This document shows positions 16,949-25,695 of a stretch of 64,000 nt of DNA, piece by piece. Source of the stretch: Sphingomonas sp. DG1-23 (GTDB lineage Bacteria > Pseudomonadota > Alphaproteobacteria > Sphingomonadales > Sphingomonadaceae); NCBI RefSeq assembly GCF_030730875.1, contig NZ_JAVAMA010000006.1:62001-126000 (forward strand). The letters are read 5' to 3'. The notes beneath the pieces were generated by a model. That model did no database searches, was not told where the DNA came from, and worked only from the letters and a program-made list of their open reading frames with translations. Numbering within the stretch: position 1 is the stretch's first letter; each line of letters opens with the position of its first letter. Made by a program: the position numbers and the translations under genes.

Positions 16949-19666
16949 TCAGAAGCTCTTGCGCAGGTTGAGCGCGACGTAGCGCCCGACAGGATTGTAG
17001 GCGCCGCCAATCCCGTCGGTCGCCGGGAAGAAGGGTGGGGTCTGGTCCAGCAGGTCGTTGATCTGCATCGCCAGTTCGGTCCCTTTGGCGAGTCCGCTAT
17101 CCGGCAGCTTGACCGATACGCGCAGGTCGATCGTCGTATAGGCGCCCGCGCTGTACCCGGCGGTCCCCGTCGGGGTGGCGTAGAGGCCCGTCACGCCGTG
17201 CCGATAGTTGACGAAGCCGACCGCGCTCAGCGGCCCTGCCTGCGCGCCGAGCGTGCCGCGCAACGTCATCTTCGGCACGCCGAGCGACAGCTGATCCGAA
17301 ACCGGCGCCGTCGACGAAAGCTGCGTCTCGAACTTGAGGATATAGTTGCCCGCGAGGCCGGCGAAGACCGTTCCGAAGCCCGTCGCGCGACGATAATTGA
17401 CGTCGAAATCCAGACCGTTGGTGTCGCGAACCCCGAAATTGCCTTGGCGGAAATCGAGCAGGTTCCCGATCACGGGCAGCGCGCCGGGGACGAAGTTCAC
17501 CGGCACCGCGATCGAAAGCAGGCTGCTCAATTGCGCCGCGTCAGGATTGCGGAAGACCACCGAAGCGAAGGTCGGATCGGTGAACGCGATGCTGCCTCCC
17601 GGCGTGCCGATCACGTCGGTGTAGTGAATGTCGTAGAAGGTGACGCTCGCGCGCAGCCCCGGCACGCCGGCCGGTTGCAGGTCGGCACCGAACGACCAGG
17701 TTCGGGCCTTTTCCGGCTGCAGCCCGCGATTGCCGCCCAGCAGGAATATCGTGTCGACCTGCGCCGCGCCGCGGGTCGGATCGCGATAGGTGCTGCCGGC
17801 GATCGCAGCGGCGTTGAAATAATAGGCGCCGACGGTGGCGCCGACGTCGCGCAGTCCCGGCGCCCGGAACGAGGTGCCGTAAGTGCCGCGCAAGGTCAGG
17901 CCGCCCAGCGGGTCCCAGTTGAGCCCGACCTTGGGATTAAACGTCGACCCGAAATCGCTATAGTCGTCGTAGCGCCCGGAGAGCGACAGCACGAGCCGGC
18001 GCATCAGCGGTACCTGATTGCCCGTGCCGAAGATCGGCACGAACAATTCGCCATAAGCCGACTTGATGTTGCGATCGAGCGACTCGGGTACCGGATTGCC
18101 GCCATAGATGCCGCGCTGGCGGAACGCCTCGTGCCGGTACTCGGCACCGACTGCGATCTTCAGCGGTCCGCCGGGCAGGTCGGCGAGCGGCCCGTCGATC
18201 CGCCCCGCGCCAAGCCAGGTGCGCTGGTGGATGGTCAGGTCGCCGGCATAGTCGGTGATCGCAGCGGCGACGGCCGGCGCGGTGCCGTTGCCGAAGGGAT
18301 CGAGCGCGGTCGCCGGCGTCGTGCCGAGCGCCGCCGCGTCGAGCGCCGCGGGGTTGATCGCGGGCAAATACGCGTCGTTTCGCGCCCAATCGACGGTGCC
18401 GTAGACGGTCAGCCTCAGGTCGCCGGTCAGCCGCGCGTCGATCCCGGCCGACGAATTGCCCGCCCGCACGCGGAAGCGGTTGTCGATATGGTCCGCCCCG
18501 TAGAGATTGTCGGTGCGGAACTGGACGAATTCGTTCGTCGCGCCCGTGCCCGGCGGCGTGCGGAAGAACGGGTTGGCGAAGCCCGGCAGGTTGTAGAGGA
18601 TCACGCCGCCCGAGGCGCCGGCCCCGGCGGGCGGCGGCACCTGCACGATGTCCTTGCGGTCCGAATAAAGGATCTCGCCCCACAGCGTGACCCGGTCGCT
18701 CAGATCCTGATGCGCGGTGAGATAGGCGCTGTGCAGCCGTGACTCAGGCACCAGATCGGTTACCGCGCCGTTGTCGCAAGAGTTGCGCGTGTTCGGCGCG
18801 AGCGCGGGCGTTGCGTAGCTGACGGCGTAAGCGGTCGTGTTGACCAGCACGTTTGCCGCCGGGCAGACGGTGGTGCGCGAGTCGACGCCGCCATAGGGGC
18901 GGAAGTCCACCACGCGATAGCGGCGATCGGCGCCGAGGATATTGTCGTTTCCGGCATATTGATACGCCGCGACGATGGCCCCGCTTTCCCAGTCGTGACC
19001 GACCAGCGCGCTTGCGCTGACGCTCGTATAATCGTCGGCCATGCCGTAGCGGACCGACGCCTCGACGCCGTCGGCACGCTTGCGGGTGATGAAGTTCACT
19101 ACCCCCGCGACTGCGTCCGAGCCATAGATCGCCGAGGCGCCGTCGGCGACGATCTCGACGCGCTCGATCGCGAGGTCGGGCAGGAACGGGAAGTCTGGAT
19201 TGGTCTGGTTGGTACCGCCCGCGACCAGCCGGTGCCCGTTCATCAACGGCAGCGTGGCGCTAGCCGGCAGGCTGCGCAGGCCCGGCGCGAAGGCACCTGC
19301 GCCGCCGTTCGCTGCCCGCGGTGCGCTGTTGAAGCTATTGAGTTGCGGCACGCTGGCGAGCAGATCCGCGGTCGTGTTCGCGCCTACGGTCCGGATGTCC
19401 TCGCGCGTGACGCTGATCAGGTTGGACCCGGTGGGCGGCACGCCGCGGATGCTCGATCCCGTCACGACGATCTCGTCTTCGTCGCGTGCTTCCGCAGGCG
19501 CGGCTTCGGTCTGCGAGAGCGGCGTCTCGGCTGGCGTGGCCGCTGCATCGTCCTGCGTGCGCGCCGCCGCGCTCTGGGCCCGGGCCGGTGCCGCGGCGTG
19601 CAGCATCGCCATGAGGGCCGTGCCCACGAGCAGCATTTGCCTGCCCGGATTCCGAGTGCCTGTCAT
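16949..19666 (-). CDS. TonB-dependent outer-membrane receptor heading the ester/acyl catabolic operon
   Basis: 905 aa from the ATG at 19666, which has GGGGGAGG seven bases upstream. Sec signal (ends ARAQ), a linker rich in Ala/Glu, TonB box DEIVVTGSSI, plug (TADLLASVPQLNSF, GASAIYGSDAVAGVVNFITRK) and a barrel ending ALNLRKSF. The plug contains the RVEIVADGASAIYG form of sphingomonad receptors for diverse small molecules rather than the DIGKLPD form of the sugar receptors in this window. First gene of the five-gene operon; it should import the ester substrate. Confidence 0.92.
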   Translation of the reverse strand: MTGTRNPGRQMLLVGTALMAMLHAAAPARAQSAAARTQDDAAATPAETPLSQTEAAPAEARDEDEIVVTGSSIRGVPPTGSNLISVTREDIRTVGANTTADLLASVPQLNSFNSAPRAANGGAGAFAPGLRSLPASATLPLMNGHRLVAGGTNQTNPDFPFLPDLAIERVEIVADGASAIYGSDAVAGVVNFITRKRADGVEASVRYGMADDYTSVSASALVGHDWESGAIVAAYQYAGNDNILGADRRYRVVDFRPYGGVDSRTTVCPAANVLVNTTAYAVSYATPALAPNTRNSCDNGAVTDLVPESRLHSAYLTAHQDLSDRVTLWGEILYSDRKDIVQVPPPAGAGASGGVILYNLPGFANPFFRTPPGTGATNEFVQFRTDNLYGADHIDNRFRVRAGNSSAGIDARLTGDLRLTVYGTVDWARNDAYLPAINPAALDAAALGTTPATALDPFGNGTAPAVAAAITDYAGDLTIHQRTWLGAGRIDGPLADLPGGPLKIAVGAEYRHEAFRQRGIYGGNPVPESLDRNIKSAYGELFVPIFGTGNQVPLMRRLVLSLSGRYDDYSDFGSTFNPKVGLNWDPLGGLTLRGTYGTSFRAPGLRDVGATVGAYYFNAAAIAGSTYRDPTRGAAQVDTIFLLGGNRGLQPEKARTWSFGADLQPAGVPGLRASVTFYDIHYTDVIGTPGGSIAFTDPTFASVVFRNPDAAQLSSLLSIAVPVNFVPGALPVIGNLLDFRQGNFGVRDTNGLDFDVNYRRATGFGTVFAGLAGNYILKFETQLSSTAPVSDQLSLGVPKMTLRGTLGAQAGPLSAVGFVNYRHGVTGLYATPTGTAGYSAGAYTTIDLRVSVKLPDSGLAKGTELAMQINDLLDQTPPFFPATDGIGGAYNPVGRYVALNLRKSF

Positions 19667-19775
19667 ATGATCCTCCCCCATGTTTTTTTGTTGGGAGCAT
19701 CGTCGCTCGACAGCGCGTGCCTGGCGATGACGGGTTTGACGGCCAGATTTAACTCAAGTGACCAGATTTGCCCGA

Positions 19776-20900
19776 TCAAGCGCTCGTGCGTTCGCTCAGC
19801 AGCATCGTCGCCGCAATCACGCGCGCGCCGTCGGGCTTGTGGCGCATGCGGTATTGGGATGGGGTCAGTCCGGCCCATTCGGTGAAGTTGCGCGTGAAGC
19901 TGCCGGGCTCGCTGAAACCGACCCGATAGCCCACCTCGGTAATCGACAGGTCGGTCACCAGCAGATAGGCTGCTGCGAGTTCCCCGCGTAGCCGCGTCCG
20001 GATCTGCTGGAAGCTTTCCCCCTCGCGTGCCAGATCGCGGCGCAGCCGGCGGGGGCGGCTGCGCAGCCGCTCGGCGACTGCCTCGATCGGCGCGGACCAA
20101 TTCTGCGAACGCTGGAAATCCGCCAACGCGTGTTCGGTGCGGGCACGCCATGTCGTGCGGCCAGTCGGCGTCGCGAACCAGTCGGGATTGCTCGCATTAT
20201 ATTCCTGATATTCGGCGAGCGTCCCGTGGATCAGCCGCGCGCTCAGATCGCTGCGTTCATAGAAGAGCGCGTCGAACGGTGCTTCGTATCGGATCGGGCA
20301 GCCGAACAGCGCGAAGCGGTCGAACCCGTTCGGCTGCACCGGCCGCGCGGCGCGCACCTGCACGCCGCGCAGACGCAAAGGCCGCCCGATCAGCCAGCTG
20401 AACAACTGGAAGATCCACACGAAGCGGAACCACACGAAGATGTCGCGGTCCACGCCTTCGACCGTGTGATAGACGCAGACATGTTTCACGCCCCAGCGGT
20501 CCTCGATCAGTTGCGGGCCTATGTCCCTGGACAAGGCCTGGGTGAAGCGGATGCTCACCCGGATCGACTCGCCGAACGTCTCGCAGTGCAGGTAGGAGAG
20601 CGTGCGCTCCAGATCGAGCGCGACCCGGCAACGCTCTGCCATGAAGCCGATAAAGGCATCGTCCAGTGCCAGCTGGATCTGCTGGATCAGCCGGAACAGC
20701 GCGCGGCCGTCGATTGCGGCGTCCACATCGCCATATGCCGACGGGTCGATGCCGGCGTTTCGCAATAGCTGCTTCGGGTCCCGCCCTTGCAGTACGGCCC
20801 CGCCCAGGAGGCGCTCGACCGCAATGCCGTCGAGCCCGAATACGCGCGCCGGGGCCGAGGGTCGCGACGCAAAACCCGACATGTTCGTGACGTCAGCCAT
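19776..20900 (-). CDS. AraC-family transcriptional regulator (Arabinose_bd N-domain type)
   Basis: 374 aa. The N-terminal ~200 residues resemble the ligand-binding domain PF12625. The C-terminal ~100 residues are a double helix-turn-helix: RRLRRDLAREGESF, then DLSITEVGYRVGFSEPGSFTR ahead of the WAGLTPSQYR signature. Such regulators usually control an adjacent acyl, amino-acid or lipid catabolic operon. It lies 109 bp upstream of the TonB receptor on the same strand, so it likely controls that operon and may itself be co-transcribed with it. ATG at 20900 is used; an ATG six codons later is possible. Confidence 0.9.
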   Translation of the reverse strand: MADVTNMSGFASRPSAPARVFGLDGIAVERLLGGAVLQGRDPKQLLRNAGIDPSAYGDVDAAIDGRALFRLIQQIQLALDDAFIGFMAERCRVALDLERTLSYLHCETFGESIRVSIRFTQALSRDIGPQLIEDRWGVKHVCVYHTVEGVDRDIFVWFRFVWIFQLFSWLIGRPLRLRGVQVRAARPVQPNGFDRFALFGCPIRYEAPFDALFYERSDLSARLIHGTLAEYQEYNASNPDWFATPTGRTTWRARTEHALADFQRSQNWSAPIEAVAERLRSRPRRLRRDLAREGESFQQIRTRLRGELAAAYLLVTDLSITEVGYRVGFSEPGSFTRNFTEWAGLTPSQYRMRHKPDGARVIAATMLLSERTSA

Positions 20901-21558
20901 GAGAACCCTAGAATTCCACGATCGCTCGCAACGCGCTAGGGCAATCGAGGATCACCCCGACATTGTTGGTGCCCGGACCAAAAGGGCTGAGCGCCTCGCG
21001 GCAGCCTCTGCCTCCGCGAGCGGAATTTTCGGGAGAAGGCCTCACGCGTAACCCGCTGAGGGACCTCAACAGGGCGTGAGGTGCATGAGCAGGGGGCGGG
21101 CTCGGCCGGCCGAAAGACGCCAGACCGAGACGCTATGCGACTGGCGCAGCGAGGAGGCGCCGCTCCACGCCGTGCGGCTGGACAAGCGGCTCACCCCAAA
21201 CGCGTGCACGCCGTCCAGGATTCATCGTCGAACGCGCCCGCACATCGAACGATGGCTTTGCGGCAGGCGCGTCCGTCAGGCGTGCGACCCGCTATAACGC
21301 CGCGTGATTCAGGTTTCAGTTCGGCGTTCCACGGCTCCGGGATCGGACCGTGCGATTCTGCTAGGCAATGCAAATCATGTATCATACGATACCTTTATAA
21401 TAAGCTTGCCGTCCTGTCCTTGAGGCAGCCGTCGAATTGACAAGACGAGCGCAGCAACTGGTCATCATTTCGGGGTTGCGGGCTTCGTGCCGGCCAGATG
21501 AGCAAGGCAATAATGCCGCATCGTCCTGGTAGACGACCTCGTGTGACAGGGAGGATAT
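20901..21558. other. Intergenic stretch between the AraC gene and the next TonB receptor
   Basis: 658 bp with only short, compositionally poor frames on both strands; no gene is supported. An AT-rich patch at 21371-21403 contains a 5-bp inverted repeat (GTATC / GATAC, 21379-21392) and a TATAAT at 21396-21401, which could be the promoter of the receptor at 21559, but no -35 element is convincing. Confidence 0.4.
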
Positions 21559-23952
21559 ATGATCGGAATTCGCAAGATGCCGCGGCCGTATTTGGTCGCC
21601 AGCGGCGCAGTCGCCGCGTTGCTTTCGGTGCCGGCCGCGCACGCCCAGGACGAGCGCGACGCGCGCGACAATGAGGAGATCGTGGTCACGGCGACCAAGC
21701 GCGCCACGACGATCCAGGACGTCCCGTTCTCGATCAACGCGCAGACCGAACTCGACATCGAGCGTGCCAATGCCGGCACGGTCGAGGATCTGTCACGCAA
21801 CGTCGCGGGGCTCGCGATCCAGAATCTCGGGCCGGGGCAGAGCCAGGTTTCGGTCCGCGGCGTCTCCGCCGGCCAGGTCGCCCGCGACCAGCCGGGCGTG
21901 AAGGAGCAGGTCGGCGTCTATCTCGACGAATCGGTCATCTCGCTCTCGCTGTTCACCCCCGACCTCGACCTCTACGATCTCAACCGGGTCGAGACGCTCC
22001 GCGGCCCGCAGGGCACGTTGTTCGGATCGGGATCGGTCGGCGGCACGCTGCGCTACATCACCAACCAGCCGAATACCCGCGAGGTCGAGGGCAGGGTCGA
22101 GGCCAATATCAACCTCGTCGACGGCGATGATCTGGGCGGCCATCTGAAAGGCGCGGTCAACGTTCCGATCTCGGAGAAGGCGGCGGTTCGCGCCGTCGGC
22201 TATTACACGCGCTATGCCGGTTTCATCAACGCGCGGCGCGAGGGCGGCGGTATCGACGAGGACGTGAACGACGGCGAACGTTATGGTGGCCGTCTGTCGC
22301 TGCTGCTCCAGCCGACCGAGGAACTGTCGATCACTCCGCGGGTGGTCTATCAGAAGATCACGACCAACGGCTTCAATCGCCAGGAAGTCTACAACCTCTA
22401 CGCCAATCCCTATACCACGACGCGGCCGCAGATCTCGCTGGGCGAGCGCGAGCAATATCTGCTGCTGCGCGAAGGCTTCGAGGACGAGATCCTGCTTGCC
22501 GACATGACCGTGCAATTGTCGCGCGGGCCGGTCGATGTGACAGCGGTCACCAGCTATACCGATCGCAGGATCCGGGTGAGCCGCGATGCCAGTGCGCTGA
22601 CCGGCAGCGTTTCGGTCGATCTCGGTTTTCCGGCGGTTGGGGGCGTGCTGTTGCCGTCGAATCTCGTCGACCGTACCAAGCTGAGCCAGTTCACCCAGGA
22701 ATTGCGCTTCGCGTCGAACGACACCGCCAGCCCGTTCCAATGGCTGGTCGGTCTATTCTATTCGAACACCGACCGTGCCTATACCCAGCGGCTGCCGACT
22801 CCGGGCTATGACGCGGCGACCGACGCCACCCTGGGTGCCGGCACCTCGGCAGCGGTGGCGAACGGCTTCGGGCCGGACTCGCCATATAACGCCGATATTC
22901 CCTACAGCCTTCAGCAGATGGCGGCGTTCGGGGAGATGAGCTACGACATCACCGATCGCTTCACCGCCACGGTCGGCGGCCGTTACTATGCATTCAACGA
23001 AAAGCGGACGTTCACGTCGGGTGGCCTGTTCACCAATCTCGACGACAATACCGACAAGACCAAATCGGAAGGCTTTTCGCCGCGCGCGCTGCTGAGCTTC
23101 GAGGCGAGCGATGCCGTCACCTTCAACGCGCAGGTCTCGAAGGGATTCCGGCTCGGCGGCGTCAACGACCCGCTCAATTTGCCGTTATGCGGACCGACCG
23201 ACGCATCGGTGTTCGGCAATCGCCCCCGCTATGACGATGAATCGCTGTGGAACTACGAAGGCGGGGTAAAGGCGATCAGCGGGCCGTTCCGCCTCGGCGC
23301 CGCCTTGTTCTACACCGATATCAAGAATTTGCAGGTCACCGCCGACGCCGGCTCGTGCTCGTCCCGCGTCGTGTTCAACGTGCCCAAGGCGCATACCAAG
23401 GGCGTCGAACTCGAGGTCGAAGCGACGCCGGTCAAGGGCCTCGAGCTGTCGGTCTCGGGGAGCTATGTCGAGGCGGAGTTCGACGCCACGATCGCATTGC
23501 CCAGCGGCGCGGTCATCGAAGGCATCCGCGACGGCAATCGCCTGCCGTCGGTGCCGAAGTTCCAGATGTCGGCGAGCGCCAGCTACACCTTCCCCGTCGG
23601 CGCGGGCAGCGAAGCCTATCTCGCGGCGTCGTTCCAGCATGTCGGCAGCCGTTTCACCCAGCCCGGTGATCAGGAGAATAACCCGCGCACCTTCGTCCAC
23701 GGCCTGCCGTTCGGCGGCGCGCCTGCCAGCGCCGCGACGACCGTCGACCTCGAATTGCCGGCCTATCAGCTCGTAGGCCTGAGCGCGGGGATCGATTTCA
23801 CCAGCGATCTGGGGGTCTCGCTCTACGTCAACAATCTGCTCGACGAGAACGCATTGCTCTCGTTCGATCGCGAACGCGGCGGCCGTGCGCGTCTGGGTTT
23901 CGCCACCAATCAGCCCCGCACGATCGGCATGACCGTTCGCAAAAGGTTCTGA
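21559..23952 (+). CDS. TonB-dependent outer-membrane receptor
   Basis: 797 aa; GGGAGG lies five bases before the ATG. Sec signal ends AHAQ; TonB box NEEIVVTATKR; plug with VSVRGVSAG, RVETLRGPQGTLFGSGSVGG and TLRYITNQP; barrel ending in MTVRKRF with terminal Phe. The RGPQGTLFG plug and ~800-aa length place it with the siderophore/small-molecule type common in sphingomonads rather than with the ~950-aa sugar receptors. It is followed 110 bp later by a FecI/FecR regulatory pair, although its own N-terminus lacks the signalling (STN) domain. Confidence 0.92.
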   Translation: MIGIRKMPRPYLVASGAVAALLSVPAAHAQDERDARDNEEIVVTATKRATTIQDVPFSINAQTELDIERANAGTVEDLSRNVAGLAIQNLGPGQSQVSVRGVSAGQVARDQPGVKEQVGVYLDESVISLSLFTPDLDLYDLNRVETLRGPQGTLFGSGSVGGTLRYITNQPNTREVEGRVEANINLVDGDDLGGHLKGAVNVPISEKAAVRAVGYYTRYAGFINARREGGGIDEDVNDGERYGGRLSLLLQPTEELSITPRVVYQKITTNGFNRQEVYNLYANPYTTTRPQISLGEREQYLLLREGFEDEILLADMTVQLSRGPVDVTAVTSYTDRRIRVSRDASALTGSVSVDLGFPAVGGVLLPSNLVDRTKLSQFTQELRFASNDTASPFQWLVGLFYSNTDRAYTQRLPTPGYDAATDATLGAGTSAAVANGFGPDSPYNADIPYSLQQMAAFGEMSYDITDRFTATVGGRYYAFNEKRTFTSGGLFTNLDDNTDKTKSEGFSPRALLSFEASDAVTFNAQVSKGFRLGGVNDPLNLPLCGPTDASVFGNRPRYDDESLWNYEGGVKAISGPFRLGAALFYTDIKNLQVTADAGSCSSRVVFNVPKAHTKGVELEVEATPVKGLELSVSGSYVEAEFDATIALPSGAVIEGIRDGNRLPSVPKFQMSASASYTFPVGAGSEAYLAASFQHVGSRFTQPGDQENNPRTFVHGLPFGGAPASAATTVDLELPAYQLVGLSAGIDFTSDLGVSLYVNNLLDENALLSFDRERGGRARLGFATNQPRTIGMTVRKRF

Positions 23953-24062
23953 AGACCATCCGGTTTGGCGCGGGTCACGATTTTCGATTACAGATTTCCG
24001 CCGCCAGATTGTCGTGGGGTGCGAAACGGCTGCGACGGGCGGCCGGAACCGGATGCGGTCAT

Positions 24063-24638
24063 TTGGATAAGGATGCGGCAGTTCGCGAGTGGTTCTGCCG
24101 GGAGGTGCTCCCGCTGGAGCCATCGCTGCTGCGCTTCATCCGGCGAAACTGGCCGGTGGCGGACGACGCGACCGATTTGATGCACGACGTCTATGAACTC
24201 GCGATCACCGGCGCCCGGAGCGCGATCCCGCACCATACGCCGGGTTATCTGTTCACGGTGGCGCGCAACCATCTGATCAACCGCGCCAAGCGGGCGCGGA
24301 TCGTGTCGTTCGATCTCGTCGCCGATCTGGAGACCATGGTCGCGGACGTCGATATGTTCGAAGCCGAGCGCCAGCTCCATGCGCGCGACGCACTGCGGCG
24401 GGTCCAGGCCGGGCTAGAAAGGCTGTCGCCGCGAGTCCGGGAGATCGTCCTGCTGCGCAAGCTGGAAGGGCTCGACGTCGCCGAGACCTCGGCGCGACTG
24501 GGCATCGGCAAGGATGCGGTCAATCATCAACTCGCGATGGGCATGAAGGCGCTCGCCGATTATATGCTCGGCGGCACCGGCAAGATCGTGCGGCGCCGAT
24601 ACAGCGCCGGTGGACGGAAAGGGGCGAAACGTGACTGA
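24063..24638 (+). CDS. ECF RNA polymerase sigma factor, FecI type
   Basis: About 191 aa if the TTG at 24063 is the start; that gives MDKDAAVREWFCREVLP, the usual opening of sphingomonad FecI proteins. A TTG at 24009 would add 18 residues, and no ATG is available. Sigma region 2 includes DDATDLMHDVYELAI and TPGYLFTVARNHLINRAKR; region 4 includes LSPRVREIVLLRKLEGLDVAETSARLG as its helix-turn-helix. The FecR gene's GTG overlaps its stop, and the STN receptor follows, forming a surface-signalling cascade. Confidence 0.9.
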   Translation: MDKDAAVREWFCREVLPLEPSLLRFIRRNWPVADDATDLMHDVYELAITGARSAIPHHTPGYLFTVARNHLINRAKRARIVSFDLVADLETMVADVDMFEAERQLHARDALRRVQAGLERLSPRVREIVLLRKLEGLDVAETSARLGIGKDAVNHQLAMGMKALADYMLGGTGKIVRRRYSAGGRKGAKRD

Positions 24639-25614
24639 CGCCCGCTCCGCGCGCGATCGTGCCGCCGACTGGATCCTTGCTCGTGAGGAGGAGGGTTGGT
24701 CCGCGCAGGACCAGGCGGCGCTGGATGCCTGGCTCGACGAATCGGATCTGCACAAGGCCGCATTCTGGCGGCTCGAGCATAGTTGGCGCGAAGCCGACCG
24801 CGCTGCCGCGCTCGGCAGCGGCGCAGCGGCAGTACCGCGACGGCGCGCGGCGGCATGGCGATCGCGGCCGAGGATATGGTCCGCGCTGACTGCGGTTGCG
24901 GCCTCCGCGGCGGTCGTTATCGGCGTGAGCTTGCATCAAGGGCGCCCGCCCGCCGGTGAAGCGGCGGGCGCCACTGCCGCCTTCGCCACCGAAGTGGGCG
25001 GGCATCGTGCACTCGGGCTTTCCGACGGCAGCCGCGTCGAGCTCAACACCGACACCCGCGTGCGCACCGCGGTCGGCGGCGACCGCCGTGCGGTGTGGCT
25101 CGACAAGGGAGAGGCCTTTTTCGAAGTGGCGCACCGCGACGGGCAGCCGTTCGTCGTGCATGCCGGCACGCGCGAAATCACGGTGCTCGGCACCAAATTC
25201 TCGGTGCGGCGCTCGGGCGACAAGGTCACCGTATGGGTGCGCGAGGGGCGGGTGCGTGTCGAGAATGTCGAGCATGCCAGCGCGGCCCGCTCGACCGTGG
25301 TATCGGCCGGCGGCGTCGCGCTGAGCGACGGAGCGGCGACGCTGGTCACGTCCGCTTCGCCCGAGCGCGTCGAGCAGGCGTTGTCGTGGCGCGAGGGAAC
25401 GCTCAGCTTCGATCACGAGCGGCTCGCCGACATCGCGCTGGAATTCAACCGCTACAATCGCAAGAAAATCCTGGTCGAGGATTCCGAGGCTGCACGGATC
25501 CGGATCGGCGGCACCTTCCCGGCTTCAGAGCCGGGCGCTTTCGCGCGGCTGCTCCGCGACGCCTATGCGCTCGAGATCGAGGAAACGCCGGACGCGATCA
25601 AAATTCGGAAGTGA
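24631..25614 (+). CDS. FecR-type anti-sigma factor / transmembrane sensor
   Basis: 327 aa from the GTG at 24631, which has AAGGGG upstream and overlaps the sigma-factor stop. Residues ~5-50 are the cytoplasmic DUF4880 sigma-binding part (RAADWILAREEEGWSAQDQ, LDAWLDES). A transmembrane helix lies near residues 85-105 (SALTAVAASAAVVIGVSL). The periplasmic FecR domain follows (GGHRALGLSDGSRVELNTDT, GEAFFEV, VLGTKFSVRRSGDKVTV), then a C-terminal STN-like beta domain. It should hold the sigma factor inactive until the STN receptor at 25696 is occupied. Confidence 0.9.
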   Translation: MTDARSARDRAADWILAREEEGWSAQDQAALDAWLDESDLHKAAFWRLEHSWREADRAAALGSGAAAVPRRRAAAWRSRPRIWSALTAVAASAAVVIGVSLHQGRPPAGEAAGATAAFATEVGGHRALGLSDGSRVELNTDTRVRTAVGGDRRAVWLDKGEAFFEVAHRDGQPFVVHAGTREITVLGTKFSVRRSGDKVTVWVREGRVRVENVEHASAARSTVVSAGGVALSDGAATLVTSASPERVEQALSWREGTLSFDHERLADIALEFNRYNRKKILVEDSEAARIRIGGTFPASEPGAFARLLRDAYALEIEETPDAIKIRK

Positions 25615-25695
25615 GGTTACAGCGATCGGGACATGGATTGTCTCTATCCCCATGACGGGTGGCTGATGGAGCGCCCGCACGACAGGGGGAAGAGG

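Noticed and set aside
21379..21392. Inverted repeat GTATC-ATAC-GATAC before the receptor at 21559
   Set aside because: Only five-bp arms and the outer bases do not pair; noted under the intergenic region but not called an operator.
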